Assembly: GCA_025656505.1 (NCBI GenBank)
Contig: JAHXHR010000001.1
Location: 33,862 to 80,946, forward strand
From: Candidatus Thiodiazotropha sp. (ex Epidulcina cf. delphinae)
GTDB taxonomy: Bacteria > Pseudomonadota > Gammaproteobacteria > Chromatiales > Chromatiaceae
Direction of reading: 5' to 3'
DNA: 47,085 nt
Below are positions 24,137 to 33,707 of this stretch, one piece after another (position 1 is the stretch's first letter; the number at the start of each line of letters is the position of its first letter). Position numbers and translations under genes: made by a program. The notes under the pieces were generated by a model. That model did not search any database. It saw only the letters and a list, made by a program, of their open reading frames with translations, and was not told where the DNA came from.

Positions 24137-24450
24137 GTTTACAACGTGCCCGGAGCGCCGAGGAGTATGTGGAGTGGATCAAGCAGGCCGTCTTTGAAGT
24201 CGGTGACTTGAGGGATTGCTACGACTTCCAGATGGAGGAGCTGGGGCGTTATCCAACCTTCCTGGAGCCGTTGGAACAGGCGATAAAGGCAATCTATCAG
24301 TCAATGGTGGATGGTGACTACTGCTTCGGCCGAGAGGATCTCTCCTTTATGGAGCTGGTGAGTCGTCATGGTGACGACATACCCTTTGCGATCCTGCTAC
24401 GCCGGATTAACGAGACCCATCGCAAAGGCATTGATGTGGATGATGACTGA
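24133..24450 (+). CDS. Conserved-looking hypothetical protein
   Basis: 105 residues, acidic, predicted mostly helical, with no signal peptide or membrane segment (SAEEYVEWIKQAVFEVGDLRD .. REDLSFMELVSRHGDDIPF .. LLRRINETHRKGIDVDDD). Coupled to prmB by ATGA and followed after 43 bases by hemN. I do not recognise a named family and assign no function. Codon use looks like its neighbours. Confidence 0.75.
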   Translation: MSLQRARSAEEYVEWIKQAVFEVGDLRDCYDFQMEELGRYPTFLEPLEQAIKAIYQSMVDGDYCFGREDLSFMELVSRHGDDIPFAILLRRINETHRKGIDVDDD

Positions 24451-24493
24451 AAATCTTGCCTAAACAGACATGAGACTGAGAGAAACAGAGACT

Positions 24494-25879
24494 ATGGACC
24501 ATTCGACACAATTCGACCTAGGGCTGATTGCCAAGTATGACCAGAGCGGCCCTCGCTACACTTCCTATCCCACTGCCGTGCAGTTTCATGAAGGCTTCGA
24601 TGAGGCCGAGTACAGAAGGATTGCATTGCAGAGTAACGACTCAGGCAGGCCGCTCTCGCTCTATTTCCATATCCCGTTTTGCGATACCGTCTGTTTCTAC
24701 TGTGCTTGTAACAAGTTCGCCACAAAAGACCGGAGTATGGCCGCCGGATACCTTGCCCGTGTTCATGAAGAACTCAGAATGCAGTCCGAGCTTTTTGATT
24801 CGTCGCGGGTAGTGACCCAGCTCCACTGGGGTGGTGGCACCCCTACTTTTATCAGTCACGATGAAATGCGTGAGTTGGTCAGACAGACGGGTAACTATTT
24901 CACCCTGCCGGACGATGATAGCGGGGAATACTCCATAGAAATAGATCCCAGAGAGGCCAAAGGCGATACCATCAAGTTACTGAGGGAGTTGGGCTTCAAT
25001 CGTATGAGCTTGGGGGTGCAGGATTTCGATCCGAGGGTGCAGAAGGCGGTCAATCGCATTCAAAGCAAGGAGGAGACCTTGGCGGTGCTGCAGACTGCCA
25101 GGGACGAAGGTTTCCGCTCGATCAGTATCGATCTCATCTACGGGCTTCCCTTTCAGGGACTGGAGAGCTTCTCCAGCACCCTGGATCAGATCCTGGAGGT
25201 CGATCCCGACCGGCTCTCGATCTTCAACTATGCCCATCTGCCGGAACGATTCAAGCCCCAGCGGCGCATCAATGAAGGGGAACTGCCGCAGCCGCAGGAG
25301 AAACTGGATATCCTGCAGATGACCATTGAGAAGTTGTCGCAAGCCGGTTATGTCTATATCGGAATGGACCATTTCGCCAAGCCGAACGATGAACTGGTAT
25401 TGGCCCAGGAAGACGGCACCCTCTATCGCAACTTTCAGGGTTATTCGACCCATGCGGATTGTGATCTGATCGGTCTGGGATCGACCTCGATCGGCATGGT
25501 GGGCCCGAGTTATGCGCAAAACATGCGTAGTCTGGATGAGTATTACCAGCGCATCGATAGCGGCAGACTGGCTGTTTTCAGAGGCGTGGAACTGACCCGG
25601 GATGATCTGATACGCCGCGATGTGATTACCCGGTTGATCTGCCATTTCACACTCTCCATGCCCAGTGTGGAGCAGAGCTGGGGATTGGATTTCAAGACCT
25701 ACTTCTGCAACGAGCTGGAGCGGCTGCAAGCGATGGCGTCAGATGGGTTGATCGCTATCAGCGATGACGAGATCAAGGTGTTGCCGAGGGGGCGCCTGCT
25801 GATCCGCAATATCTGCATGCAGTTCGACGCCTACCTGAACAGCAAGGCTTCGCAGGGCAGTTTTTCGAAGGTTATTTAG
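24494..25879 (+). CDS. hemN: Oxygen-independent coproporphyrinogen III oxidase
   Basis: 461 residues from ATG 24494 (MDHSTQFDLGLIAKYDQSGPRYTSYPTA), which aligns with the E. coli N-terminus; ATG 24470 would add eight residues. The radical-SAM cluster ligands are C63-x3-C67-x2-C70 in PFCDTVCFYCACNKFA, with C72 also conserved. HWGGGTPTF, the GVQDFDPRVQKAVNRIQ motif and SIDLIYGLPFQ follow, then the HemN C-terminal domain. The enzyme converts coproporphyrinogen III to protoporphyrinogen IX without oxygen, for heme under low oxygen. Its stop is three bases from the stop of the convergent Sel1 lipoprotein gene. Confidence 0.95.
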   Translation: MDHSTQFDLGLIAKYDQSGPRYTSYPTAVQFHEGFDEAEYRRIALQSNDSGRPLSLYFHIPFCDTVCFYCACNKFATKDRSMAAGYLARVHEELRMQSELFDSSRVVTQLHWGGGTPTFISHDEMRELVRQTGNYFTLPDDDSGEYSIEIDPREAKGDTIKLLRELGFNRMSLGVQDFDPRVQKAVNRIQSKEETLAVLQTARDEGFRSISIDLIYGLPFQGLESFSSTLDQILEVDPDRLSIFNYAHLPERFKPQRRINEGELPQPQEKLDILQMTIEKLSQAGYVYIGMDHFAKPNDELVLAQEDGTLYRNFQGYSTHADCDLIGLGSTSIGMVGPSYAQNMRSLDEYYQRIDSGRLAVFRGVELTRDDLIRRDVITRLICHFTLSMPSVEQSWGLDFKTYFCNELERLQAMASDGLIAISDDEIKVLPRGRLLIRNICMQFDAYLNSKASQGSFSKVI

Positions 25880-25882
25880 CGC

Positions 25883-26236
25883 TCATTTATTGTTCGGAGA
25901 CAAGGCCTGTAACGCCTTTTTGTTTCCCTGAGCAGCGGCGCGCTGTAGCCAGTGCATGGCCTGGCGATCATTCTTTTCCACCCCCAATCCGTGGTGGAAG
26001 AGATATCCCAGGGTGTATTGGGCCTTGTCGTTGCCGGTGTCGGCAAGCGGAGAGAGCAGTTGAAAGACCTTCTTATACTGCTTTGCGTTGTAGGCCAGAT
26101 GCGCCTCTTGCAGGGTGGCGGCCGTCTCATCCAGGGTACCGGACTCCTGGGTGGTGGAACAGCCGCCAAGGGCGATCAGACCAGGGAGCAGGCTGAAAAG
26201 CAGAAAATAGGGTTTGAGGTGGGAGCGTGTTTGCAT
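25883..26236 (-). CDS. Sel1-repeat lipoprotein at the end of the gsp operon
   Basis: 117 residues. A lipoprotein signal with lipobox LGGC (FSLLPGLIALGGCSTT) is followed by Sel1-type helical repeats (EAHLAYNAKQYKKVFQLLSPLADTGNDKAQYTLGYLFHHGLGVEKND and AMHWLQRAAAQGNKKAL). It starts four bases after the gspF stop, so it is the last gene of the secretion operon. Lipoprotein partners of secretins (pilotins) are known, and some are small helical lipoproteins, but this one is not a recognised pilotin; a T2SS accessory role is inference from position. Confidence 0.85.
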   Translation of the reverse strand: MQTRSHLKPYFLLFSLLPGLIALGGCSTTQESGTLDETAATLQEAHLAYNAKQYKKVFQLLSPLADTGNDKAQYTLGYLFHHGLGVEKNDRQAMHWLQRAAAQGNKKALQALSPNNK

Positions 26237-26240
26237 GGAA

Positions 26241-27452
26241 TCAGCCTACCAGTTGATTGAGGTCGAAAATGGGTAATAGTATGGCCAGGACGATGACCAG
26301 CACAATGCCGCCCATGACCAGGATCAGAATCGGTTCGAACAGTCCCTGTATGGTCGAGACCAGGGTCTCGATCTCCCGCTCCTGGATATCCGCCGAGCGC
26401 TCCAGCATACCTTCCAGATTGCCGCTCGATTCGCCGCTGGCAAGCAGGCTGAGGGTCATGGGAGGAAAGTAGCCGGTCTTTTCCAGGGCTTGATAGAGGC
26501 TGGTGCCCTCGCGCACCCGTAAGGTTGCCTCTTCCACCGCGCTTCGCATCGGCAGGTTGGTCAACACCTGGGCGGCGATACGCATCGAATCGAGAATCGG
26601 AACGCTGCTGGCGGCCATGATGCTGAGGGTCCTGGAAAAGCGTGCGGCATTGGAGGTGCGGACCAGGCGGCCTAGGAGGGGGATTCGCAACATGGCGCGA
26701 TGCCACCAGCGCTTGGGCCCGGGCTTTTTCAGCAGATAACTGAAAAACAGTCCGGCTGCCAGCAGGGCGAGAAATATCGGCGCCCCATAGCTGCGAAACA
26801 GGTCGCTGGTGGACATCAGCGCCCTGGTGATCCAAGGCAGTTGTGCCGACATGTTTTCGAACACCCGGGTCACCTGCGGTACGATATAGGTCAGCAGACC
26901 GCCGACGATAAGCAGGGAGACGATGGTCAGGAGCGCCGGGTAGAAGAGGGCGAAGACGGTCTTCTGGCGCATCTGCTGGCGCTGCTCGGTGTAGTCCGCC
27001 AGGCGCTCGAGCACCACCTCGAGGTGACCCGACTCCTCTCCCGAGGAGACGGTCTGAATATAGAGTTCCGGGAAGGTCTTGGGAAATTCGTTCAAACCGT
27101 CCGCCAGGCTGCGGCCCTCCAGGACCTTTGCCCGGACAGCCAGCAGGGTGCGTTCCACATGGCGTTTATCGGTCTGTTGGGCGGTGGTCTTGAGGACATG
27201 CTCAAGGGGTAGGCCGGAGCGCAACAGGGTGGCCATCTGGCGTGTGATCAGGGCCAGTTCCATGGCGTTGATGCGACGCTGAAACAGGGTGCTCTTTTTT
27301 TCCGCAGCGTTGCCGCTGGCGGAATCGATCGTCAACGGGGTGAGGCCGGACTCCCGCAATTGCTGGCGCACCTGTCTGGGGCTGTCGCCCTCAAGGACGC
27401 CGCGATGCTCTTTCCCTGTCGGGTCGAGTGCTACATATTCAAAGGCGTCCAA
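26241..27452 (-). CDS. gspF: Type II secretion inner-membrane platform protein GspF
   Basis: 403 residues with the GspF start (MDAFEYVALDPTGKEHRGVLEGDSPRQVRQQLRE) and two repeated domains, each with the signature of the family (MATLLRSGLPLEHVL, SGEESGHLEVVLERLADY; SIMAASSVPILDSMRIAA, ASGESSGNLEGMLERSA). Three hydrophobic helices lie near residues 170-190, 220-240 and 375-395. GspF is the polytopic inner-membrane protein on which the GspE ATPase works. Six bases separate it from gspE upstream. Confidence 0.95.
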   Translation of the reverse strand: MDAFEYVALDPTGKEHRGVLEGDSPRQVRQQLRESGLTPLTIDSASGNAAEKKSTLFQRRINAMELALITRQMATLLRSGLPLEHVLKTTAQQTDKRHVERTLLAVRAKVLEGRSLADGLNEFPKTFPELYIQTVSSGEESGHLEVVLERLADYTEQRQQMRQKTVFALFYPALLTIVSLLIVGGLLTYIVPQVTRVFENMSAQLPWITRALMSTSDLFRSYGAPIFLALLAAGLFFSYLLKKPGPKRWWHRAMLRIPLLGRLVRTSNAARFSRTLSIMAASSVPILDSMRIAAQVLTNLPMRSAVEEATLRVREGTSLYQALEKTGYFPPMTLSLLASGESSGNLEGMLERSADIQEREIETLVSTIQGLFEPILILVMGGIVLVIVLAILLPIFDLNQLVG

Positions 27453-27458
27453 GGTTGA

Positions 27459-29015
27459 TCAAGCCTCCTGGGTTACGCGAATGATTTCGTCCATGCTGGT
27501 ATCGCCTTGGAGGACTCGCTGCATGCCGTCCTGGCGAATACTGTTGCTGGATTGCCTGGCATGCTCAAGCATTTCTATTTCACCGCTGCCCTTATGAATC
27601 AGATTGCGCAAGGCCTCGTCGATGGTGATCAGCTCATAAATGCCGGTCCTGCCCAGATAGCCGCGGCTATGGCACTTCTCACAGCCGACGGATGAATAGA
27701 GTGTCAGCTCGCCTGCTGAAGGCTGTTCCAACAGGATTCGCTCCTCCTCGCTGGCGGTATAGGGGGCCTTGCAATGAGGGCAGAGTGTGCGCACCAGACG
27801 TTGGGCGAGCACGCCGATCAGGCTGGAGGAGAGCAGAAAAGGCTCCACCCCCATATCGCGCAGGCGGGTGATGCTGCCGATGGCCGTGTTGGTATGCAGA
27901 CTCGACATCACCAGGTGGCCGGTCAAGCTCGCCTGGACGGCGATTTGCGCCGTTTCCAGATCACGGATCTCGCCCACCATCACCACATCCGGGTCCTGGC
28001 GCAGGATGGCCCGCAATCCGCGAAAGAAGGTCAGGTCGACCTTGTTGTTGACCTGGGTCTGGCCGATGCCGTCGAGGTAGTACTCGATGGGGTCTTCCAC
28101 AGTGACGATGTTGCGACTCTGGGTGTTGAGCCGGCTGAGCGCCGCATACAGGGTGGTGGTTTTACCTGAGCCTGTGGGGCCGGTGACCAGGAAAATGCCG
28201 TGCGGCCGCTTGATCACGCCCGGATCGACCTGCTCCAGGAGTTTCCCTGACATGCCCAGATGTTCCAGGTCCAAGCGCCCCGCCTGCTTGTCGAGCAGGC
28301 GTAGCACCACCCGCTCGCCATAACTGGAGGGCAGGGTGGAGACCCGCACGTCAACCGGCCGGTTGCCCACCTTCAGAGAAATACGACCGTCCTGGGGGAT
28401 ACGCTTTTCGGCGATATCCAAATGGGCCATGACTTTGATGCGTGAAACCAGAAACGGCGCCACGGTGCGCGGTGGGGTCAGCACCTCGCGTAAAACGCCG
28501 TCGACGCGGAAACGAACCACCAGCCGGTTCTCGTAGGGTTCGATATGGATGTCGGACGCCTGTTCCTTGATGGCCTCGGTAAACAGTGCATTGATCAGGC
28601 GGATAATCGGGGCGTCATCATCACTTCCGAGCAGGTCTTCGGGTTGATTCAGGGCGCGGGCCGCATGATCCAGATCGATATCATCGCCCATGGTCTCCAT
28701 GATCTGGCTGGATTGCTTGGAGCCTGATTCATAGATAAGCGACAGTTGCTTTTCCAGGGTCTCGTCATCGACCTGGGCGTAGACCAGCGGTTGGCTGAAC
28801 AGGCGGCGCACTTCGCTGAGCACGGCGAGGGAGACGCCGGGTTTGTGCAACAGTTTGAAGCGATCCTCGGCTTCGTCCGCGACCACGGCCACTCCATGGC
28901 GCCGGGCGTAGGCATAGGGCAACCGATCCGGGGTTATGCCCGCATCGTTCGATTCAGCGATCTCCGAAGAGGTCTCATCGACGGTCTGGATGGGTCGTGT
29001 CGTATTGTCAGACAT
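27459..29015 (-). CDS. gspE: Type II secretion ATPase GspE
   Basis: 518 residues. N1E/N2E domain (about 30-140), then the ATPase core with Walker [14 protein letters not shown], Asp box [17 protein letters not shown], His box [20 protein letters not shown], and a tetra-cysteine zinc motif CPHCKAPY .. [18 protein letters not shown]. These identify GspE rather than PilT, which lacks the zinc motif. It powers pseudopilus assembly from the cytoplasm. Located between gspD and gspF, with 17 bases to the gspD stop. Confidence 0.96.
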   Translation of the reverse strand: MSDNTTRPIQTVDETSSEIAESNDAGITPDRLPYAYARRHGVAVVADEAEDRFKLLHKPGVSLAVLSEVRRLFSQPLVYAQVDDETLEKQLSLIYESGSKQSSQIMETMGDDIDLDHAARALNQPEDLLGSDDDAPIIRLINALFTEAIKEQASDIHIEPYENRLVVRFRVDGVLREVLTPPRTVAPFLVSRIKVMAHLDIAEKRIPQDGRISLKVGNRPVDVRVSTLPSSYGERVVLRLLDKQAGRLDLEHLGMSGKLLEQVDPGVIKRPHGIFLVTGPTGSGKTTTLYAALSRLNTQSRNIVTVEDPIEYYLDGIGQTQVNNKVDLTFFRGLRAILRQDPDVVMVGEIRDLETAQIAVQASLTGHLVMSSLHTNTAIGSITRLRDMGVEPFLLSSSLIGVLAQRLVRTLCPHCKAPYTASEEERILLEQPSAGELTLYSSVGCEKCHSRGYLGRTGIYELITIDEALRNLIHKGSGEIEMLEHARQSSNSIRQDGMQRVLQGDTSMDEIIRVTQEA

Positions 29016-29032
29016 GCGATTGCCTGCCCCGT

Positions 29033-31039
29033 TTACAGGTCCGGCCCCTGTTCGGATTCGTCGAAGGGCTGGACGAACGTGCCGAAGCGGGGCGGCAGCA
29101 CCGGCGTCGCCTCATCAGACATCAAATTCACCCCTTGCAGCTTCATATCCAACTGTTGCGCACGGAAGAAGTTGTACTTGTCGTTGGCTATCTGGGTGCT
29201 GACGGCGGCGTCCCGGAGCACCACCGGCCGTAGAAAGACCATCAGATTGCGTTTGATTTTGGTTGTCTTATTGGCGCGGAACAGGGCCCCCAGGATAGGG
29301 ATGTCGCCCAACAGGGGCACCTTCTCTTCGGTCTGTTGAAGATCCTCCCGTATCAGGCCGCCGAGGACGATGGTGTTGCCGTCATCCACCATCAGCACGG
29401 TCTTGAAGTTGCGTTTGTTGGTGACGATGTCACTGGTGCCGATGCTGGCGGATGCGTTGATGCTGGAGATCTCCTGTTCGATCTCCAATTGAATGGAGTT
29501 GCCCTCGTTGATCTGCGGCTTCACCTTGAGGGTCAGGCCCACATCTTCCCGTTGCACCGTCTGAAAGGGGTTCACGGAGTTGTTGGCGCCGCCGGTTGAG
29601 CTGTAGGAGCCGGTGACGAAGGGTACGTTCTGACCGATCACGATCTCGGCTTCCTGGTTGTCGAGGGTGGTGATGCTCGGGGTGGAGAGAATATTGGTGG
29701 TGGTGTCGCTCTCCAATGCCTGTATCAGCGCCGCAAAGTTGATCCGGTCACTATTGAATTTCCCGATACCGATGGATGTGCCGGGGCCTAGGGGGATGCC
29801 TTGCCCGGCTACAGCGGCGTTGTAGACATTGCTGATCGAGGGAGTGCCGAGGTTGATGACGCCGATCGGGCCGTTGCCGTCCGGCGTGCCGTCGACCACC
29901 CACTGCACACCGAGTTTTTTCGCCTTCTCGTAGGATACTTCGGCAATGATCGCCTCGACCAGGACCTGGGCGCGGCGGATGTCGAGCTTGCGGATAATCG
30001 CGAGCAGGGAGCGGAACACATCGGGCGGGGCGGTGATGATCAGGGCGTTTGATGCCTCGTCGGCCTGGATGTTGATCGGCAGCTTGGGTTTACCCTTGCC
30101 GGCGGCGCCCCCGGCCTTTTTGCCGTTGTCCATATTGGTGCTGACGCCGGTAAGCACGGTCACCAGGTCCACGGCCTTGGCGTATTTCAGATACACGACC
30201 TGTGCGTTCCCTTCGTCGTCAAAGGGGGTGTCGAGGTGTTCGATCACCACCCGGGCGCGCAATCGTGCGGTGGGATCGCCACTGACCAGAATGCTGTTGG
30301 TGCGCTCATCGGCCACCAGTTTCGTTGCCGATCTACGTCCGCCTTTGGCGGGAGTCTGCAACCCATTGAGGATTCGCACCACTTCAGCAGCCGAGGCGTG
30401 TTGCAGGGCGATCACCTCGATCGAGCTGTCGCTCACCCGATCGATCTGTTGGATGATCCTCATCAACCGGTCCACGTTTTGCCGGCGGTCGGAGATGATC
30501 AGCACATTGGTGTCCGGGTAGGCGGCGAGATGGCCCTCCTGGGGAATCAATGGGCGGAGGATGGGCACCAGTTGCGCAGAGGTGACGTTCTTGACTTGGA
30601 TGATGCGGGTGACGATCTGATCTCCCGGTAGATCCTCAATGTCGTCAATGGTGGGAATGCCCCCCTGTTTGGCCTTTACGTCCGGCACCACTTTGATGAC
30701 GTCTCCGCTCGGAATAGTGGAGAAGCCGTGGACCTCCAGGATGGAGAGAAAGACTTGGTAGAACTCATCGCTCTCCATGGGATGGGCGGAAATGACGGTT
30801 ACCTTCCCCTTCACCCTGGGATCGACCACGAAGTTTTTGCCGGTGTGTTCCGACACCGTCTTGATCAGGGCCTCGATATCGGCGTTGTTGAGGTTGAGGG
30901 TGATCTGTTCCGCATGGCTCTGAAGACTCCACGATAAGTTCAGGAGAACGGCGGCGAATAGCATGAGGGCCGGATGTGAGATCCGGCGAAGGGGCGTGCG
31001 CCGCCTTTCCGCGAATAGGGTTGCCAAATTGCTGATCAT
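29033..31039 (-). CDS. gspD: Type II secretion secretin GspD
   Basis: The start shown, ATG 31039, gives 668 residues with a usable signal peptide ([20 protein letters not shown]) after a basic n-region; an in-frame ATG at 31141 would add 34 residues of Pro/Asp-rich sequence in front. N0 ([37 protein letters not shown]), N1-N3 repeats and the secretin domain with [15 protein letters not shown] follow. The C-terminal ~60 residues are the S-domain region that pilotins bind. GspD forms the outer-membrane channel. gspC, usually next to gspD, is absent. Confidence 0.95.
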   Translation of the reverse strand: MISNLATLFAERRRTPLRRISHPALMLFAAVLLNLSWSLQSHAEQITLNLNNADIEALIKTVSEHTGKNFVVDPRVKGKVTVISAHPMESDEFYQVFLSILEVHGFSTIPSGDVIKVVPDVKAKQGGIPTIDDIEDLPGDQIVTRIIQVKNVTSAQLVPILRPLIPQEGHLAAYPDTNVLIISDRRQNVDRLMRIIQQIDRVSDSSIEVIALQHASAAEVVRILNGLQTPAKGGRRSATKLVADERTNSILVSGDPTARLRARVVIEHLDTPFDDEGNAQVVYLKYAKAVDLVTVLTGVSTNMDNGKKAGGAAGKGKPKLPINIQADEASNALIITAPPDVFRSLLAIIRKLDIRRAQVLVEAIIAEVSYEKAKKLGVQWVVDGTPDGNGPIGVINLGTPSISNVYNAAVAGQGIPLGPGTSIGIGKFNSDRINFAALIQALESDTTTNILSTPSITTLDNQEAEIVIGQNVPFVTGSYSSTGGANNSVNPFQTVQREDVGLTLKVKPQINEGNSIQLEIEQEISSINASASIGTSDIVTNKRNFKTVLMVDDGNTIVLGGLIREDLQQTEEKVPLLGDIPILGALFRANKTTKIKRNLMVFLRPVVLRDAAVSTQIANDKYNFFRAQQLDMKLQGVNLMSDEATPVLPPRFGTFVQPFDESEQGPDL

Positions 31040-31141
31040 CGATTCAGTTCCATCGTCGCCTTGTCCTGCATCTGAGTCGTCCGATGGGGGGGGGATTCGC
31101 GCCAGGGCAGGTGGTTTGTAGTGAAAATCTTTATCCATCAT

Positions 31142-31234
31142 GAGTTTATGTAGAATATATAATGCATTATATAATAGCAGATATCATGGCGTTGGCATAC
31201 TGGGACGGATAAGATTCCATGCTTGTCTCCGGGC
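31142..31234. promoter_or_regulatory. gspN-gspD gap with perfect AT-rich palindrome
   Basis: This is the largest gap inside the otherwise overlapping operon. It contains TATATAATGCATTATATA at 31156-31173, an exact 18-bp palindrome. Read on the minus strand, TATAAT at 31171-31166 could be a -10 box for an internal gspDEF promoter, but no convincing -35 is present. Operator, promoter or hairpin roles are all possible. Confidence 0.4.
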
Positions 31235-31990
31235 CTATAGGTTACCCTTATAGTCAAGTCTGATGCTGCCGTCAGGTTGGCTTTTACCGATGGCCTTGAG
31301 TGCGCTGCCGAGACTGGGATCCGAGTCGGCGCTTGGTTTGACGGCGCCACTGAGGATGAAGTTTCCGTCGGTTGTGAGGCTGAGTTCCCCATCCACGGCA
31401 GTGGTTCCTCCCAGGTCTTTGATTTCGGCCTTGACATCGCCGTTGTCGTTGCTGGTCAAATCGGCTTCCAAGTCACCCACCTTGAGAGGGAATGGCCGTA
31501 ACAGTGCGGCATTCAACCATCTGACGCGACCTTCTGCAGCGGTGATCCGTTGCGCTTCGATGGTGAGATGCTGAAGCTCGATGTCGATCTCGCCATCGAT
31601 CCCGACCTGGCTGAGGTCCATCAACCGGGGAAGGTGAACGGCCTGGATCCGACCCTTGATATCCTCCAACCGGTAGTCGTCTCCCGCGCCTATGGCTATA
31701 TTACCATCCAGTCGTTGATCGGCATGCTTGAGTTGGACATCGAAACCGATCCTGCCGCGAAGCAGTGCGCCGGGCGCGAAGCGCCATTTCACTCTGTCCA
31801 ACATGATCCCCTGGTAGTTGACGGCTTCCGCCTTGCCTCGCCACAGCGTGCCTTTGATGCGGGTGTATGAAAAGGGTGGTTCGCCGGTGTCCGGCAGGGT
31901 CCAGCCCAGGACATGTTGTGCAGGCAGTTCCGCCAGCATGAACAGCAGATAGCCGCCCAGTCCCACGAGAAGATAGCTCCACCAGCGCAT
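31235..31990 (-). CDS. gspN: Type II secretion protein GspN
   Basis: 251 residues from ATG 31990, whose ATGA overlaps the gspM stop; the frame is open further upstream but that sequence is gspM in another frame. The protein has one N-terminal membrane anchor (WWSYLLVGLGGYLLFMLAELPA) and a beta-rich periplasmic domain with the GspN pattern GWTLPDTG .. RIKGTLWRGKAEAV and a WRF..GALLRGRIGF motif. Its role in secretion is dispensable or unclear in several systems. Confidence 0.88.
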   Translation of the reverse strand: MRWWSYLLVGLGGYLLFMLAELPAQHVLGWTLPDTGEPPFSYTRIKGTLWRGKAEAVNYQGIMLDRVKWRFAPGALLRGRIGFDVQLKHADQRLDGNIAIGAGDDYRLEDIKGRIQAVHLPRLMDLSQVGIDGEIDIELQHLTIEAQRITAAEGRVRWLNAALLRPFPLKVGDLEADLTSNDNGDVKAEIKDLGGTTAVDGELSLTTDGNFILSGAVKPSADSDPSLGSALKAIGKSQPDGSIRLDYKGNL

Positions 31991-32484
31991 CAACCCTCTC
32001 CTCCGCGCCGCAGGACCAGTCGCGCATTGACCAATCCGGGTTTCTCCTGCCTGTCGATATTGAGCGATTCGATCTCTATGCCATACCCCTGGGTCAATTG
32101 ACTCAGCCACAACATCAGGGTGTCGAACGGGGCCTGCTCGATCCACAACTGCACTGCCTTGTCGCCCTGGGGCTTGATGCGTTGGATCCGTTGGCGTAAG
32201 CGGATCTTCTTGGCCGTTCTGTCGACCACCGTGAGGAGCGCCTCGTTGCTGCTGCCGGCGCCGCTTTTCTGTCGGCTACGGAGTTTTTGCACAAGACCGA
32301 GGTTGCCCTGCATCCAATCGAGCGTGGTCTGCTGGCTCTTAATCAGAAGCGCCTTTGTTTCCAGGGATTGACTGAATGGGCGCCATAGCAGCAGATAGAG
32401 GAGCAGTAACAATACCGCAGCGGCGGTCAGGATCAACGCCAGATGTTCTTGAGGGGTTTTCGATTGCCACCACTGCTTCATCAT
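31990..32484 (-). CDS. gspM: Type II secretion protein GspM
   Basis: 164 residues. A short cytoplasmic start (MMKQWWQSKTPQEHLAL), one helix (ILTAAAVLLLLLYLLLWRPF) and a periplasmic coiled-coil then ferredoxin-like domain (LIKSQQTTLDWMQGNLGLVQKL .. LWLSQLTQGYGIEIESLNID). GspM binds GspL in the inner-membrane platform. It overlaps gspL by four bases (ATGA) at the start and gspN by ATGA at the end. Confidence 0.92.
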   Translation of the reverse strand: MMKQWWQSKTPQEHLALILTAAAVLLLLLYLLLWRPFSQSLETKALLIKSQQTTLDWMQGNLGLVQKLRSRQKSGAGSSNEALLTVVDRTAKKIRLRQRIQRIKPQGDKAVQLWIEQAPFDTLMLWLSQLTQGYGIEIESLNIDRQEKPGLVNARLVLRRGGEG

Positions 32485-33707
32485 TTCACTCCGCTGATCC
32501 TGAGGTGTGAACTGACTTGATCGCCAGAGACGTTGGCGGAGCGAATCTCAACACCGAGTCGTTTCGCCTCGATCATCTTCTTCAGGGTTTCCAAAGCCTG
32601 CAACTCCTTGATGGTCAGTTGCAGATTGAGTTGGCCATCCCGGTAACTGACGCCTTCCAAGGTGGTGTCGGGGCTGTTTTTGATCACAGAGGCCGAGGGT
32701 ACGAAGAGACTGGCGAACTGGGCGAAACCACCGGCTTGGCCGCTTTGCATGGCCTTGAGCTGTTGTTCCATCTGCACCTTGGGGTCGACAACCCTCTTGA
32801 CCTCCGGGAACGCCTGCTGGAAGGTCTGTCTGATGCGCGCTTGGAGTTCCGTGCTCTGGTGCTGGTAGTCGAAGTGGTCGCGCAGGGTGAGCGCCATCGA
32901 CAGCCCGACGAACACAGACGCCAGCACGGCGGCAGGGAGCCAGCGTTTCCATTGCAGGGTCATCTTGTCGACGCGCAGATAGTCACCCTGGAGGAGATTG
33001 ATTTGCTGTTTTTCAGCGAGATTCCCCGCCAATAAGGCGGTCAATCGGGCTCTGGAGCCGATATCCAGGGTTTTGACATCACAATCGGGCAGCGCCTCTC
33101 CGAGATCAATCACCGGGGACGAGCCGGTCAGTTGAAGGAACTCGACCTGCTTGGGAACGTGCTCTCCACTCTGCTGCACGGCGAGCTTGAGGTACGCCTC
33201 CCCATTGGCGGTGTCCACACAGAAGCCTTGGTGGGGGTTGGTGCGCGCCAGCAGGAGCTGATTATCCTGATAGAGGGTCCAACAGTCGTTGTGCAAGGGT
33301 AGACAGAGCAGGTCAGGATAGATCCCCATCGGTTCGATGCCGGCCGATTCCAGCGTCTCCAACCAATGATCGAGCTTCTCCCGGGCGATGACGATCACCG
33401 GGGTGGTGTTTTCGCCGTCGATATGGCCGGCGGCGAAGTGGAGCCGGTCGATATCCTCCGTGAGCTCGTTCTCAAGCGAGAACGGAATGGCCTGCAACAG
33501 ACGCTGGCGGTTTCGGGTTGGAATCTTGACCGCCGTGATTAGGAGTTCGGTGGCGGGAATGAGTACCAGGGTGCGCCGGCCTTTTGCGGATTTCGACGCC
33601 TCGGACAGGTCGCCTTCAGCAGGTTCGGAAGCGCCGCTTCCACTGATCAGCCAGTTGACTCGGTCACAGCCTCGGTCGTGACATTGGAGGATCAGGGTTT
33701 CAGCCAT
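32481..33707 (-). CDS. gspL: Type II secretion protein GspL
   Basis: 408 residues from ATG 33707, which overlaps the gspK stop as ATGA; a TTG one codon upstream is less likely. The cytoplasmic actin-like domain (about 1-240, TLVLIPATELLITAVKIP, FSLENELTEDIDRLHFAAG) binds GspE; a single helix (about 258-275, WLPAAVLASVFVGLSMAL) leads to the periplasmic ferredoxin-like domain (LTIKELQALETLKKMIEAKRLGVEI). It joins the ATPase to the pseudopilus machinery. Confidence 0.93.
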   Translation of the reverse strand: MAETLILQCHDRGCDRVNWLISGSGASEPAEGDLSEASKSAKGRRTLVLIPATELLITAVKIPTRNRQRLLQAIPFSLENELTEDIDRLHFAAGHIDGENTTPVIVIAREKLDHWLETLESAGIEPMGIYPDLLCLPLHNDCWTLYQDNQLLLARTNPHQGFCVDTANGEAYLKLAVQQSGEHVPKQVEFLQLTGSSPVIDLGEALPDCDVKTLDIGSRARLTALLAGNLAEKQQINLLQGDYLRVDKMTLQWKRWLPAAVLASVFVGLSMALTLRDHFDYQHQSTELQARIRQTFQQAFPEVKRVVDPKVQMEQQLKAMQSGQAGGFAQFASLFVPSASVIKNSPDTTLEGVSYRDGQLNLQLTIKELQALETLKKMIEAKRLGVEIRSANVSGDQVSSHLRISGVK

